Assembly: GCA_947259175.1 (NCBI GenBank)
Contig: CAMYKW010000068.1
Span: 1-33,362, forward strand
DNA: 33,362 nt
Source of the DNA: an uncultured Gammaproteobacteria bacterium
GTDB lineage: Bacteria; Pseudomonadota; Gammaproteobacteria; Arenicellales; JAANXG01
Direction of reading: 5' to 3'
Positions 22,037 through 30,189 of this stretch are shown piece after piece. Made by a program: the position numbers and the translations under genes. The stretch's first letter is position 1. Each line of letters begins with the position of its first letter. Under the pieces are notes generated by a model, which was not told the origin of the DNA, searched no databases, and was given only the letters and a program-made list of their open reading frames with translations.

Positions 22037-22049
22037 GAATAGTCGCTGG
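22037..22049. repeat. solo end of the palindrome-ended repeat
   Basis: GAATAGTCGCTGG, identical to the right end of the 95/99-bp repeat, stands alone between the ZnuA-like start and the lipoprotein stop. No matching left end is present; a decayed CAGCGTTGG lies about 40 bp away. It is followed by GCTATC, the same six bases that follow the right end at 22751. Confidence 0.65.
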
Positions 22050-22050
22050 G

Positions 22051-22473
22051 CTATCTGGCGGCAAAACTGAAATCAAACGCCGGCGTGGCGGCGGGACACC
22101 CCAGTAAAACCTGGCCCGACCCGGTGATGGCGCCCCCGGAGACCGCGCCCGTGATCTGTGTCGTGGTCGGACAAGGGAAACCGCCGACCACGCACTCGCC
22201 GCTGCCGGAGGCGTCAAACGCATCGCCATCCAGACGCAGGTCCTCGGGGACATCGCCGCTGCAAACAATGCCGCCGCCGGCGACGTCGAATTCGATATTC
22301 CCCGCGGCGTCGATGATGACGGTCAGCGGGAGTGAACCCAGGCCGGCGACGCTCACCGATCCCTCGTAGGTCCCCGCATGGGGCGTGGGCCCGCCGCTGC
22401 TGGTGCCGCCGCCGCCACATGCGGCCACAGTCAGTCCCAGGCAACACAATACGGCGACTCTCAACCGGTGCAT
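22051..22473 (-). CDS. small secreted lipoprotein, unknown function
   Basis: The start at 22473 (MHRLRVAVLCCLGLTVAACGGGG) has AGAGGTGG eleven bases before it; an open frame further upstream has no coding character. LTVAAC is a lipobox, with Cys 19 as lipid anchor followed by a Gly-rich linker (GGGGTSSGG). The mature domain of about 110 residues is a beta-rich barrel type with 'GTYEGSVSVAGLGSLPLTVIIDAAGNIEF', and cysteines in GIVCSGD, GECVVGG, FPCPTT and LLGCPA that could form two disulfides. I know no function. Its stop codon lies two bases beyond the solo repeat end. Confidence 0.75.
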   Translation of the reverse strand: MHRLRVAVLCCLGLTVAACGGGGTSSGGPTPHAGTYEGSVSVAGLGSLPLTVIIDAAGNIEFDVAGGGIVCSGDVPEDLRLDGDAFDASGSGECVVGGFPCPTTTQITGAVSGGAITGSGQVLLGCPAATPAFDFSFAAR

Positions 22474-22652
22474 GATGGTTACGTCCACCTCTTTACTGTT
22501 GCGCGTATTGGCCGTCAGCCGGCGCATCCAAGCACCATGCGCGCGTGCCGCGTTGCGGGCGGCGCGATGATTTTGTTGCGATCTCGCGCCGCGTGGCCTG
22601 GACGATGAGCCGCCACGCGCCGGCGGCCTAGCCCGCATTTCTCACCAGGCGC

Positions 22653-22751
22653 CCAGCTACTATTCTTGTTAAGCACTAAAAAGACTCGTATGGTAGTTGT
22701 TCGAAGACACATCGTATATTCGAACATAGCTTACCTTAGAATAGTAGCTGG
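22653..22751. repeat. 99-bp palindrome-ended repeat, covariant copy
   Basis: The ends are CCAGCTACTATTC and GAATAGTAGCTGG. Compared with the copies at 2787 and 4122, the sixth base of the left end is T instead of G, and the matching base in the right end is A instead of C, so the ends remain perfectly complementary. The interior keeps GAAGACACA and TCGAACAT. Confidence 0.88.
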
Positions 22752-22752
22752 G

Positions 22753-22842
22753 CTATCCCGGCCCTGGCTGGTTCTCGCACACCTGCGCTTGGCCTTCGCT
22801 CGACCCATAGCTCGCTATGGGTCTCGCTCCAGGCGCGGCGCG
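22753..22842 (+). repeat. 90-bp hairpin module, copy 2
   Basis: It differs from 15301-15390 at two of 90 bases. The central stem GACCCATAG-CTCG-CTATGGGTC is at 22802-22823. Confidence 0.88.
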
Positions 22843-22893
22843 CAACTGCACGAGTCCTGCGCCAGCATCCGGGATCCTGGTGAGAAATGCGGG

Positions 22894-23361
22894 CTAGTCG
22901 GCCTGCAGCGCCTCGAGCACCTTGGCCGGATGATCGGCGGCCTTGGCGACCTTCTTCCAGTGTTTCTTTACCTTGCCGTCCGGGCCCACCCACACCGTGG
23001 AGCGGATCACACCCATAGTCTTTTTTCCGTACATCATCTTTTCACCATAAGCGCCGTATTTGGTCATTACTTTGCGATCCGGGTCCGACAGCAGGGTGAA
23101 CGGCAGCTTGTACTTGCTGGCAAATTTCTCGTGCGATGCCTCGCTATCAGGCGAGATACCCAGTACCACGGTGTCGAGTTTTTGGATCTTTTTCCACAGG
23201 TCGCGAAACCCGCAGGCCTCCTTGGTGCAGCCCGGGGTGTCGTCCCGGGGATAAAAATACACAATAACGTTCTTGCCGCGCAGGTCGCGTAACGCGACCT
23301 TATCGCCGTTCTTGTCTTTCAGGGTGAACGCCGGCGCCGCTTTGCCTTCTTCAATTGCCAT
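22894..23361 (-). CDS. bcp: peroxiredoxin Q/BCP
   Basis: The 155-residue thiol peroxidase carries the peroxidatic Cys in RDDTPGCTKEACGF (C45) and the resolving Cys five residues on (C50), the atypical 2-Cys arrangement of BCP/PrxQ. It reduces hydrogen peroxide and organic or lipid hydroperoxides in the cytoplasm with thioredoxin as donor. Length and core motifs are complete. It lies 107 bp downstream of nrdJ on the same strand; that gap shows no strong terminator. Its TAG stop is embedded in the inverted repeat at 22876-22897. Confidence 0.93.
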   Translation of the reverse strand: MAIEEGKAAPAFTLKDKNGDKVALRDLRGKNVIVYFYPRDDTPGCTKEACGFRDLWKKIQKLDTVVLGISPDSEASHEKFASKYKLPFTLLSDPDRKVMTKYGAYGEKMMYGKKTMGVIRSTVWVGPDGKVKKHWKKVAKAADHPAKVLEALQAD

Positions 23362-23468
23362 CTATCGGTCTCCAAGCTGAATCGGTTTGCCAACAATGCG
23401 TATTCTACACTTAGCGCGCGCAAAGTCTGCGCGTAACCGAAGCCCGAATCGCAGACCCCGATACCCCC

Positions 23469-25289
23469 TCAATCCCCCTCGCGCTCGATGACGCAGCAGT
23501 GGATATTGCCCTGTTCCGGCGACAACAGCTCGCCGGTGACCGGATTGGGGCGGTAGGTCGTGCATCCCTTCAATCCCAGCCGGTAGGCACGCTCGTACAG
23601 TTGCTTGAACTCCGAGAACGGGGCCTGTTCGCCCACATTGATCGTCTTGGATATGGCTTGATCCACATGGGGTTGCAGCGCCGCCTGCATCAATAGATGG
23701 TCTTGCGGTGGGATATCGCGCGCAGTGACGAAATATTGCGCGTCTTCGGACCGTTGCTGCCCGGCGCGCCACAGGCGCCATGCGAAATCAACCACCGACT
23801 GCGGGGAGTACTCCCCGTCCGGTTCCATCATCCGACGGGTGAACGCCAGGTCATAAATGGGCTCAACACCGCCGGAGACGTTATTCGCCAACAGGCTTAT
23901 CGATCCGGTGGGCGCTATGGCCAGCAAATGGCTGTTGCGCAGACCGCGCCCGGCGATGCCGGCACGTATGTCGTCGGGCAGCGAGCGAACGAATTCACCC
24001 GTCAGATGGGCGTCCGTGTCCAGCGACGGGAAGCTCCCTTTGGCCTGTGCCAATTCGATGGAGGTGCGGTAAGCCGCGTGGCAGATTACCGCCATACATT
24101 GCCGCGCCAGTTCCCGTGCGGGGTCCGAATCATAGCGCAGGCCCAGCATCGCCAAGGCATCTCCCAGGCCGGTGATCCCAAGACCGATGCGCCGGGTGCT
24201 GCGGGCCTGCTCGCGTTGCGTATCCAGCGGATAACCCGAAATGTCGATGACGTTGTCCAGGAACCGTATCGCGGTGCGGGTGGTTTCAATCAGACCCGTG
24301 GTGTCGATGCGGGCGCTTTCCTTAAACGCATCCGACACGAATCTAGTTAAGTTGATCGAGCCTAGATTGCACGCGCCATAGGGCGGCAGGGGCACTTCGC
24401 CACAGGGGTTGGTTGCGGTGATACGCTCCCGGTACCAAAGCGGGTTGGCGGCATTGATGCGATCCACAAACAGGACACCCGGTTCGGCAAAGTCGTACGT
24501 CGCCCGCATCAAACGCTCCCACAACTCCCGCGCGCTTACCCGTTTGACCACGCGGCACGCCACCGGTACATCGGAGCCCGACCATACGGTGTCAATGGTT
24601 TCGGCCGGCTCGCCGTCGTCCTCCAGCCCGTCGGCGGGAAACACCAACGGCCAGTGTTGATCGCCGTGCACCGCCTGCATAAACGCATCGCTCACCAAAA
24701 CCGACAAATTGAAGTGGCGCAACTCATGCTTGTCGCGTTTAGCGTCTATGAATTGTTCGATGTCGGGGTGGTCGCATCTCAAGCTCGCCATCATCGCCCC
24801 GCGCCGGGCTCCGGTGGAAAGTATGGTGGCGCACATCTTGTCCCAGATGCGCATGAACGACACCGGCCCGGAGGCAATATTGCCCACCGCACGCGCATAA
24901 GTCCCCGCCGGCCTTAGGGTCGAAAAATCATAGCCGACGCCGCCGCCTTGCTGCATGGTGATCGCACCCTCCTTGAGGGCATCGAAGATCCCATCGATGG
25001 AGTCTTCGATGGCGTTCATCACGAAACAGTTGAACAGCGTCACCCGGCGGCGGGTGCCGGCGCCGGCCAGGATCCGTCCCCCGGGAAGGAAGCGGAAGTT
25101 CTTGAGCGCCAGGTAAAACGCCTGCGACCATGAATCGGCGTCTTTTTCGACGGCGGCGGCGGCGCCGGCGACACGGCGCCAGGTGTCGTCGATGGTGCCG
25201 TCGTGAATGTCATCGCCGTCTTTATACTGGTACTTGGCCCGCCAAACCCGCCTCGATACATCACAGATGAACGGATCCGTGAACGCCAT
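23469..25289 (-). CDS. nrdJ: B12-dependent ribonucleotide reductase, class II
   Basis: The 606-residue enzyme has the RNR barrel with catalytic cysteines in TLFNCFVMN (C88) and NPCGEVPLPPYGACNLGS (C296 with glutamate E298). It shows the glycine-rich QQGGGVGYDFS and SILANNVSGGVEPIY-type segments and the C-terminal GCTTYRPNPVTG. The terminal HCC pair can serve as the thioredoxin-reducible cysteines. It makes deoxyribonucleotides with adenosylcobalamin as radical source, with or without oxygen. It lacks an N-terminal ATP-cone. The start is 19 bp after the universal-stress-like gene, so it is likely expressed from the Lon-like promoter. No cobalamin riboswitch is visible nearby. Confidence 0.93.
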   Translation of the reverse strand: MAFTDPFICDVSRRVWRAKYQYKDGDDIHDGTIDDTWRRVAGAAAAVEKDADSWSQAFYLALKNFRFLPGGRILAGAGTRRRVTLFNCFVMNAIEDSIDGIFDALKEGAITMQQGGGVGYDFSTLRPAGTYARAVGNIASGPVSFMRIWDKMCATILSTGARRGAMMASLRCDHPDIEQFIDAKRDKHELRHFNLSVLVSDAFMQAVHGDQHWPLVFPADGLEDDGEPAETIDTVWSGSDVPVACRVVKRVSARELWERLMRATYDFAEPGVLFVDRINAANPLWYRERITATNPCGEVPLPPYGACNLGSINLTRFVSDAFKESARIDTTGLIETTRTAIRFLDNVIDISGYPLDTQREQARSTRRIGLGITGLGDALAMLGLRYDSDPARELARQCMAVICHAAYRTSIELAQAKGSFPSLDTDAHLTGEFVRSLPDDIRAGIAGRGLRNSHLLAIAPTGSISLLANNVSGGVEPIYDLAFTRRMMEPDGEYSPQSVVDFAWRLWRAGQQRSEDAQYFVTARDIPPQDHLLMQAALQPHVDQAISKTINVGEQAPFSEFKQLYERAYRLGLKGCTTYRPNPVTGELLSPEQGNIHCCVIEREGD

Positions 25290-25308
25290 GGGTCAGCTCA
25301 TTATCGTG

Positions 25309-26103
25309 TCATGAAACGATGATTAACGGACAGACGAGTTCGTCCAGCAAGAACGCCGGTAGTTTCCCGAATAGCGATGATTCGCCGCGCGGCCAGAAAA
25401 ACATGCTCGATCCCTCCGCGAGAATGGCACGCAACGCTTCCCCGGCGTCGCCCCCCGCAATCGCCCGGAAACGAACCGGTGCGTCGCCGAGCAGGTCTTT
25501 CGCCTCGGCGGCCAGCCTCTTGAACGACCTCCTTGCGATCACAACCACCAGTTCCGCGCCGCGCTCGATGCTGAAATCCCTCGCCATCGCCAGCGCCCGC
25601 TGGGCGGCGGGCGATCCGTCAAACACCGTCCACACCGGCCGCGGGCCGGCGCCGCGGGCCGGCCGCCGGCGTTGCATGCGCGCAGCCACCGTGCGCAGTC
25701 GCACGCCGGCGACATGGCTCAGTATCACGACATCGGTTTCTTCCGCCGCCTGCATGGCGGCGCTGACGTAGTGTCCGCGGACCACCTTCAACGACGTCTT
25801 GATTTGTCGCTGCGCGGATTCATTCTCGAGCAGCTGGCGGATGCGCTCGGCGTCGGCCTGCAGCGCGCGGGTCACCGCATGCCGGTCGAGAGGACGCGAG
25901 GCGCCGCTGGTGCGGTCCAGTTCCCGGGCGAAGGGCAACTCGGCAAGGGAAAACAGGTTGATGTCTTCGATGAACAAGGCCATCAGGTGCGCCTGCACCC
26001 GCGCCGCGATGTCCGCCGCCGTCTTCAAGGTGTCGACACTGCTGCGCGAGGCGTCGATGACCACCGTCACCCGGGTCCCGGATTTTTGTTGCGGCTCGTT
26101 CAC
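25309..26103 (-). CDS. universal-stress-protein-like protein, two domains
   Basis: The 264-residue product has two Rossmann-like halves. The first is TVVIDASRSSVDTLKTAADIAARVQAH split from LMALFIEDINLF, a typical UspA N-terminal strand and helix; the second runs from PVWTVFDGSPAAQRALAMA to the C-terminal VCPLIIVS, with a degenerate nucleotide loop (GESSLFGKLPAFLLDEL). The usual G-2x-G-9x-G(S/T) ATP signature is not clear. It starts with GTG that overlaps the Lon-like stop (GTGA), and nrdJ follows 19 bp on. Function presumably lies in stress response, but the specific role is unknown. Confidence 0.75.
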   Translation of the reverse strand: MNEPQQKSGTRVTVVIDASRSSVDTLKTAADIAARVQAHLMALFIEDINLFSLAELPFARELDRTSGASRPLDRHAVTRALQADAERIRQLLENESAQRQIKTSLKVVRGHYVSAAMQAAEETDVVILSHVAGVRLRTVAARMQRRRPARGAGPRPVWTVFDGSPAAQRALAMARDFSIERGAELVVVIARRSFKRLAAEAKDLLGDAPVRFRAIAGGDAGEALRAILAEGSSMFFWPRGESSLFGKLPAFLLDELVCPLIIVS

Positions 26104-28511
26104 TCTTTGTCCCGGTCCTCGCGTTCGCGGCCGTACTCCCTGCGCCGTGTCGCCAAACCAATCAGCGCCCGCTCTACTTTACCGTTCACCGAATCCGGGG
26201 GATACTCGTCATTCCGGTCTCGGACCCCCGCCTCAACACCGGTGAGCAGCGCGACGGCCTGGTCCACGGCATCCACCGCGTAGATCTCGAACTCACCAGC
26301 CGCCACCGCGGCGACCACATCGTCGCGCAACATCAGATGCGGCACGTTGGAACGCGGAATGAGCACCGCCTGCTCCCCGGTCAATTCGCCGGCGCGGCAA
26401 ATATCAAAAAAACCCTCGATCTTCTGGTTCACGCCGCCGATGGCCTGCACCTCGCCGATTTGATTGACGGAGCCGGTCACCGCAAACGATTGTTTGATCG
26501 GCAGGCCGGACAACGCCGACAACAACGCGCAGAGCTCCGCCAGGGATGCGCTGTCGCCCTCCACCAGTCCATAGGATTGCTCGAACACCAGGCTCGCCGA
26601 CATCGACAGCGGATGGCCCCGGGCGTAATGGGAAGCCAGGTAATTCGACAGGATCAGCACGCCCTTGGAGTGAATATTACCGCCCATTTCGGTCTCGCGC
26701 TGGATATCGATGACCTTCCCGGACCCCAGTCTCATGGTTGCGGTGATTCTGGCGGGCTGCCCGAACGAAAACCCACCCAGGTCGAGAACCGACAATCCGT
26801 TGATCTGGCCGACCTTCTCATCCTTGATGTCGATTTTCAAAGTTCCACGGCGGATCGCCTCATAGATGTGTTCGCGTACGCGGTCCAGCCGGTAGATTTT
26901 GTCGTCAATGGCCTGTTGCACGTGCCCCCGGGAAATCAACTGTTGCGCGCCCTGGCGGGCGTGAAAATCCGCCTCCTGCATGATGTCGACAATTTCCCGC
27001 ATGTGAATGGACAACTTCTCCGTGTCTTCGGCAAGACGCGAGCTGTGTTCGATGAGCCGCGCCACCGCCCCTTGGTCCAAATCCAACAGGGATTCCTGGC
27101 GTGCGATACGGCCCACCAAACGCGCAAACTGGACATTGGAGTCCGCATCGCGATCCATGCGTTCATCGAAGTCCGCGGCGACTTTGAACAGATCCGAGAA
27201 CTCAGGATCGTATCGACTCAAAAGATAGTAAAGCATGCGCTCGCCGATCAGCACCACCTTCACGTCCAGGGGTATGGGTTCCGGTTCGAGAGACACGGTG
27301 CTCATGAAACCCAAGGCCTTCTCCAGGGGCTCGATGCGAATCTCCCGTGAGCGCAGCGCCCGCTTCAGCCCGTCCCACGCGAAGGGTTGCGTCAATACGC
27401 GCATCGCATCCAGGATCAGGTAGCCGCCGTTGGCGCGGTGCAGGTCACCGGACTTGATCAGCATGAAATCGGTGACCAAGGTCCCCATTTGCGCGCGATA
27501 TTCCACCCGCCCCACCATGTTGGAGTAGGTCGGCAGATCCTGGTACACCACCGGCGCCGCCTGCTCTCCGTCATGATCGATGATCACGTTTACATTGTAA
27601 CGATTCAATGCGTCGGGTTTGGAGCCGATGCCCAACAGGCCGGCTTGCGGCTCGGACTCGCCGCGAAAATCGCGCACGTGTTCGACGATGTCGCGTTCGA
27701 CGTCGTCAAGGTATGCCACCACTTCCGGCAGGTCTTTGTGGCGGTCCTTTATCAGGCCGATCAAATGATCCGCGGCATACCGCCCAATTTCGCGATCCAA
27801 TTCCTTGATCTTTTCCCGTGTTTCCTTCTGCCAGATGGGAATCTGCCGGATGATCCGCTGCAGCCGCTTCTGCAGGTCCTCGACCGTTCTCTCGATGTTT
27901 TGTTTGTCCTCCGGGGACAACTGTTCGAACGACTCCGGGCGGATCACCTCGCCTTTCTTGTCCAACGGCGCAAACGCGAAGCCGGCGGGCGTATGCAGGA
28001 AGCGGATATTGTGTTCGCCCGCCTCCGTCGCCAACTGGCTGAGCGCCTGGTCGCGCCGCTCGTTCAACTCCTGTTCCAGCTTCTCGACACGCGAGTGATA
28101 TTCCTCGGCCTCGAACGCCGAGGGGATGGCCGATCCCAGATCTTCGATCAGTTGCTGCATGTCGTCCCGCAGCGTCACGCCGCGACCGGCGGGCAGACGC
28201 AACGCGTTGGGCTTGTGTGGCGTGCCGAAGTTGTACACATAACACCAGTCTGAAGGCGCATCCCGCTTCGCGGCCTGCTGTTCGAGGATGCGCTTGACAA
28301 TAGTGAAACGGCCGGTTCCCGAGGAACCCATGGCAAAGATGTTGAATCCGTCCCTGGCGATGCCGGTGCCGAAATTAATGGCGCCCAGGGCGCGCGGCTG
28401 ACCGATCACGCCGTCGAATTCCTCCAAGTCCGAAGTATCCTGGAACGGCAACCGGCTGCTGTCACAAGGGGTGTACAAAACTTCTGTGGTTAGCGGTTCG
28501 ATTCGCGGCAT
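26100..28511 (-). CDS. Lon-like ATP-dependent protease, AAA_32/LonB-like type
   Basis: The 803-residue protein has an N-terminal Walker-like loop GSSGTGRFT (62-70), an inserted coiled coil around residues 140-260 (VEKLEQELNERRDQ..., NIERTVEDLQKRLQR), a second ATPase part with ANGGYLILDA, and a C-terminal Lon protease domain. The catalytic dyad is S654 in EGDSAS and K697 in GGVNQKIEG, 43 residues apart as in E. coli Lon (S679/K722). It closely resembles a Pseudomonas Lon-like protein family I know from memory, in which the GTGR loop is also usual. It is a soluble ATP-dependent protease of unknown substrates. It heads the four-gene minus-strand group. Confidence 0.9.
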   Translation of the reverse strand: MPRIEPLTTEVLYTPCDSSRLPFQDTSDLEEFDGVIGQPRALGAINFGTGIARDGFNIFAMGSSGTGRFTIVKRILEQQAAKRDAPSDWCYVYNFGTPHKPNALRLPAGRGVTLRDDMQQLIEDLGSAIPSAFEAEEYHSRVEKLEQELNERRDQALSQLATEAGEHNIRFLHTPAGFAFAPLDKKGEVIRPESFEQLSPEDKQNIERTVEDLQKRLQRIIRQIPIWQKETREKIKELDREIGRYAADHLIGLIKDRHKDLPEVVAYLDDVERDIVEHVRDFRGESEPQAGLLGIGSKPDALNRYNVNVIIDHDGEQAAPVVYQDLPTYSNMVGRVEYRAQMGTLVTDFMLIKSGDLHRANGGYLILDAMRVLTQPFAWDGLKRALRSREIRIEPLEKALGFMSTVSLEPEPIPLDVKVVLIGERMLYYLLSRYDPEFSDLFKVAADFDERMDRDADSNVQFARLVGRIARQESLLDLDQGAVARLIEHSSRLAEDTEKLSIHMREIVDIMQEADFHARQGAQQLISRGHVQQAIDDKIYRLDRVREHIYEAIRRGTLKIDIKDEKVGQINGLSVLDLGGFSFGQPARITATMRLGSGKVIDIQRETEMGGNIHSKGVLILSNYLASHYARGHPLSMSASLVFEQSYGLVEGDSASLAELCALLSALSGLPIKQSFAVTGSVNQIGEVQAIGGVNQKIEGFFDICRAGELTGEQAVLIPRSNVPHLMLRDDVVAAVAAGEFEIYAVDAVDQAVALLTGVEAGVRDRNDEYPPDSVNGKVERALIGLATRRREYGREREDRDKE

Positions 28512-28853
28512 CGGCTGATCTCGCAGGAGTTCATTAGGGACGAGTGTGCGTGGCCATTAATCCCGACTCCATGATGATAATCAATTCATTGCCGATTGTG
28601 ATCATGCCGCTATCACGCATACGGCGCGCGCTTACCCGCCCCGGCAAGCGGGCTGCATGCTGCGCTGCAGCGAACCGGTGCGCCGCGGCGCGGTGATCCG
28701 TTCGCTCCGCTTCTGACGCCTTTCGTCCAAAAGCCGACCGCCGGCAGCCACGCCGCGCGTGCCCAAAGACCCCCAATCGCGGTAGGATTCCGCCAGTAGT
28801 CGCACGACAACAATTAAATATTCGCGTATACACGAAGGAGAAGAGAGGAGATC
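28512..28853. promoter_or_regulatory. divergent intergenic region, 342 bp
   Basis: The region separates the Lon-like gene (minus) from the beta-propeller gene (plus) and must hold both promoters. AAGGAGAAGAGAGGAG at its right edge is a strong ribosome site for the plus gene. An AT-rich stretch (TGATGATAATCAATTCATT near 28571-28590) stands out. Small open frames on the minus strand lack coding character. I see no convincing -35/-10 pairs. Confidence 0.35.
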
Positions 28854-30110
28854 ATGTCAATTACCGCCAAACGCGTTGTCTACTTCTGCGCCGTCTCATT
28901 GATGACCGCCGGCGCCACCGGCGCCGCCGCCCAGAATCTCAAAAAGCTGCAGGACTTCAAGACCACCGGCACCGCGCTGCAGCTGCAGACCGTGCCCCAG
29001 ACCGGCCCCCAGGCTGACGCGCTGAGAAACATCCTCAAGCGCATCAAACTGCCGGACGGCTTCAAAATCGATCTGTACGCCATCGTTCCCGACGCGCGGC
29101 ATATGGCGGTGGGCAACAATGTCGGCACCGTATTCGTCGGCACCCGCAAAACCGCCGTGTGGGCGGTCACCGATCGGGACCGGGACCGCGTCGCCGACGA
29201 AGTGAAGCGCTTCGCGCCGAGCATCGACTTCAAGGTGCCCAACGGCATGTGTTTCTCTAAGGACGGATTCTTATATATCGTTGAGCACAACCGCTTGCTG
29301 GTGTTCCCGGCTGCGGAGTTTTTCTATGAAGGACCCGACGTCGCGGTCGGTATCGTCAAGGAACCACTGATCCCCAAAGACGAAGAATCCTTCAACCACG
29401 GGGCGCGGGTATGCGACATCGGTCCGGACAACAAACTGTATGTCGCCCAGGGGCAGCCGTACAACGTGTTCGCGCCGGAAAAAATGGAGAAATACGACCG
29501 CACCGGCATTGGCGGCATCGTGCGCATGGACCGCGACGGCAAGAACTGGGAGGTCTATACCCGGGGCATCCGCAATTCCGTTGGTATGGCGTTCAACCCG
29601 GCCAACGGTGAGTTGTGGTTCACCGACAATCAGGTCGACGGTATGGGCGACGACATCCCGCCGGGTGAACTCAACCGCGTGACCGGCCCGGGACAAAATT
29701 TCGGCTTTCCCTGGTACGGGGGCGGCAAGGTGCGCACCGCGGAGTACAAAGACTCCGAACCCCCCGCGGACGCGGTGTTTCCGGAGGTTGAAATGGACGC
29801 CCACGCGGCGGACCTGGGGATGATGTTCTACACCGGCAAGATGTTTCCCAAGAAATACCGCGGCGGCATCTTCAGCGCCCAGCACGGTTCGTGGAATCGC
29901 ACCACGCCCATCGGCGCCCGCATCATGTTCACGTCGTTGAACGAGGATGGGAGCGCGGCGGCCACCGAGGTGTTCGCGTCCGGTTGGTTGAACGAAGAAA
30001 CCGGGGAATATCTCGGACGGCCCGTCGACGTAATCCAGTTTCTTGACGGTTCGATGCTGGTGTCCGACGACCTCACCGGCGCGATTTATCGCATTTGGCA
30101 CGACGGCTGA
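28854..30110 (+). CDS. exported sorbosone-dehydrogenase-like beta-propeller
   Basis: The 418-residue protein has a signal peptide (cleaved near GAAAQN) and the six-bladed propeller pattern of the sorbosone/PQQ-dependent glucose dehydrogenase family: 'LPDGFKIDLYA', 'NGMCFSKDGFLYIVEHNRLLVF', 'GIRNSVGMAFNPANGELWFTDNQVD', 'GPGQNFGFPWYGGG' and 'IFSAQHGSWNRTTPIGARI'. These include residues of the expected cofactor and calcium site, but PQQ use is inferred from family only. The natural substrate is unknown. A small cytochrome c gene follows after a hairpin, a pairing that would give the dehydrogenase an electron acceptor. The ribosome site is very strong. Confidence 0.85.
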   Translation: MSITAKRVVYFCAVSLMTAGATGAAAQNLKKLQDFKTTGTALQLQTVPQTGPQADALRNILKRIKLPDGFKIDLYAIVPDARHMAVGNNVGTVFVGTRKTAVWAVTDRDRDRVADEVKRFAPSIDFKVPNGMCFSKDGFLYIVEHNRLLVFPAAEFFYEGPDVAVGIVKEPLIPKDEESFNHGARVCDIGPDNKLYVAQGQPYNVFAPEKMEKYDRTGIGGIVRMDRDGKNWEVYTRGIRNSVGMAFNPANGELWFTDNQVDGMGDDIPPGELNRVTGPGQNFGFPWYGGGKVRTAEYKDSEPPADAVFPEVEMDAHAADLGMMFYTGKMFPKKYRGGIFSAQHGSWNRTTPIGARIMFTSLNEDGSAAATEVFASGWLNEETGEYLGRPVDVIQFLDGSMLVSDDLTGAIYRIWHDG

Positions 30111-30132
30111 GCCGGTATTGACACGTAACCAG

Positions 30133-30165
30133 GGGTAGCACCGCGGAACCCTCGCGGTGCTACCC
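30133..30165. terminator. perfect 13-bp hairpin between dehydrogenase and cytochrome
   Basis: GGGTAGCACCGCG pairs exactly with CGCGGTGCTACCC around a seven-base loop. It lies 22 bp after the dehydrogenase stop. No T-run follows on either strand, so termination is possible but not certain; it could also reduce rather than stop read-through into the cytochrome gene. Confidence 0.6.
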
Positions 30166-30189
30166 TGCGTCAGCCGTGTATAATTTTGT

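Larger units (their letters stand above)
22628..22897. repeat. composite element with 22-bp perfect inverted ends
   Basis: The two ends, CTAGCCCGCATTTC...CCAGG at 22628-22649 and its exact reverse complement at 22876-22897, enclose 226 bp. The right end contains the stop codon of the peroxiredoxin gene. Inside are a 99-bp palindrome-ended repeat (22653-22751) and a 90-bp hairpin module (22753-22842), directly abutting. The element fills the gap between the lipoprotein and peroxiredoxin genes. The soxB 3' region holds the same left end and the same hairpin module without the 99-bp insert. Confidence 0.85.

Noticed and set aside
25290-25308. Cobalamin riboswitch before nrdJ
   Set aside because: The gap to the preceding gene is only 19 bp and no B12-box-like sequence was seen there.
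26337-28253. Two long open frames on the plus strand, opposite the Lon-like gene
   Set aside because: They mirror the codon bias of the minus-strand gene, have low-complexity His/Gln/Arg-rich translations and no recognisable domains.
26100-28511. Arg instead of Lys in the Walker A-like loop (GSSGTGRFT) of the Lon-like protease
   Set aside because: From memory, the same GTGR loop is usual in this family, so it is not a lesion.
28571-28590. Fur-box-like sequence TGATGATAATCAATTCATT
   Set aside because: Only one half matches the consensus well, and neither neighbouring gene is an evident iron gene.
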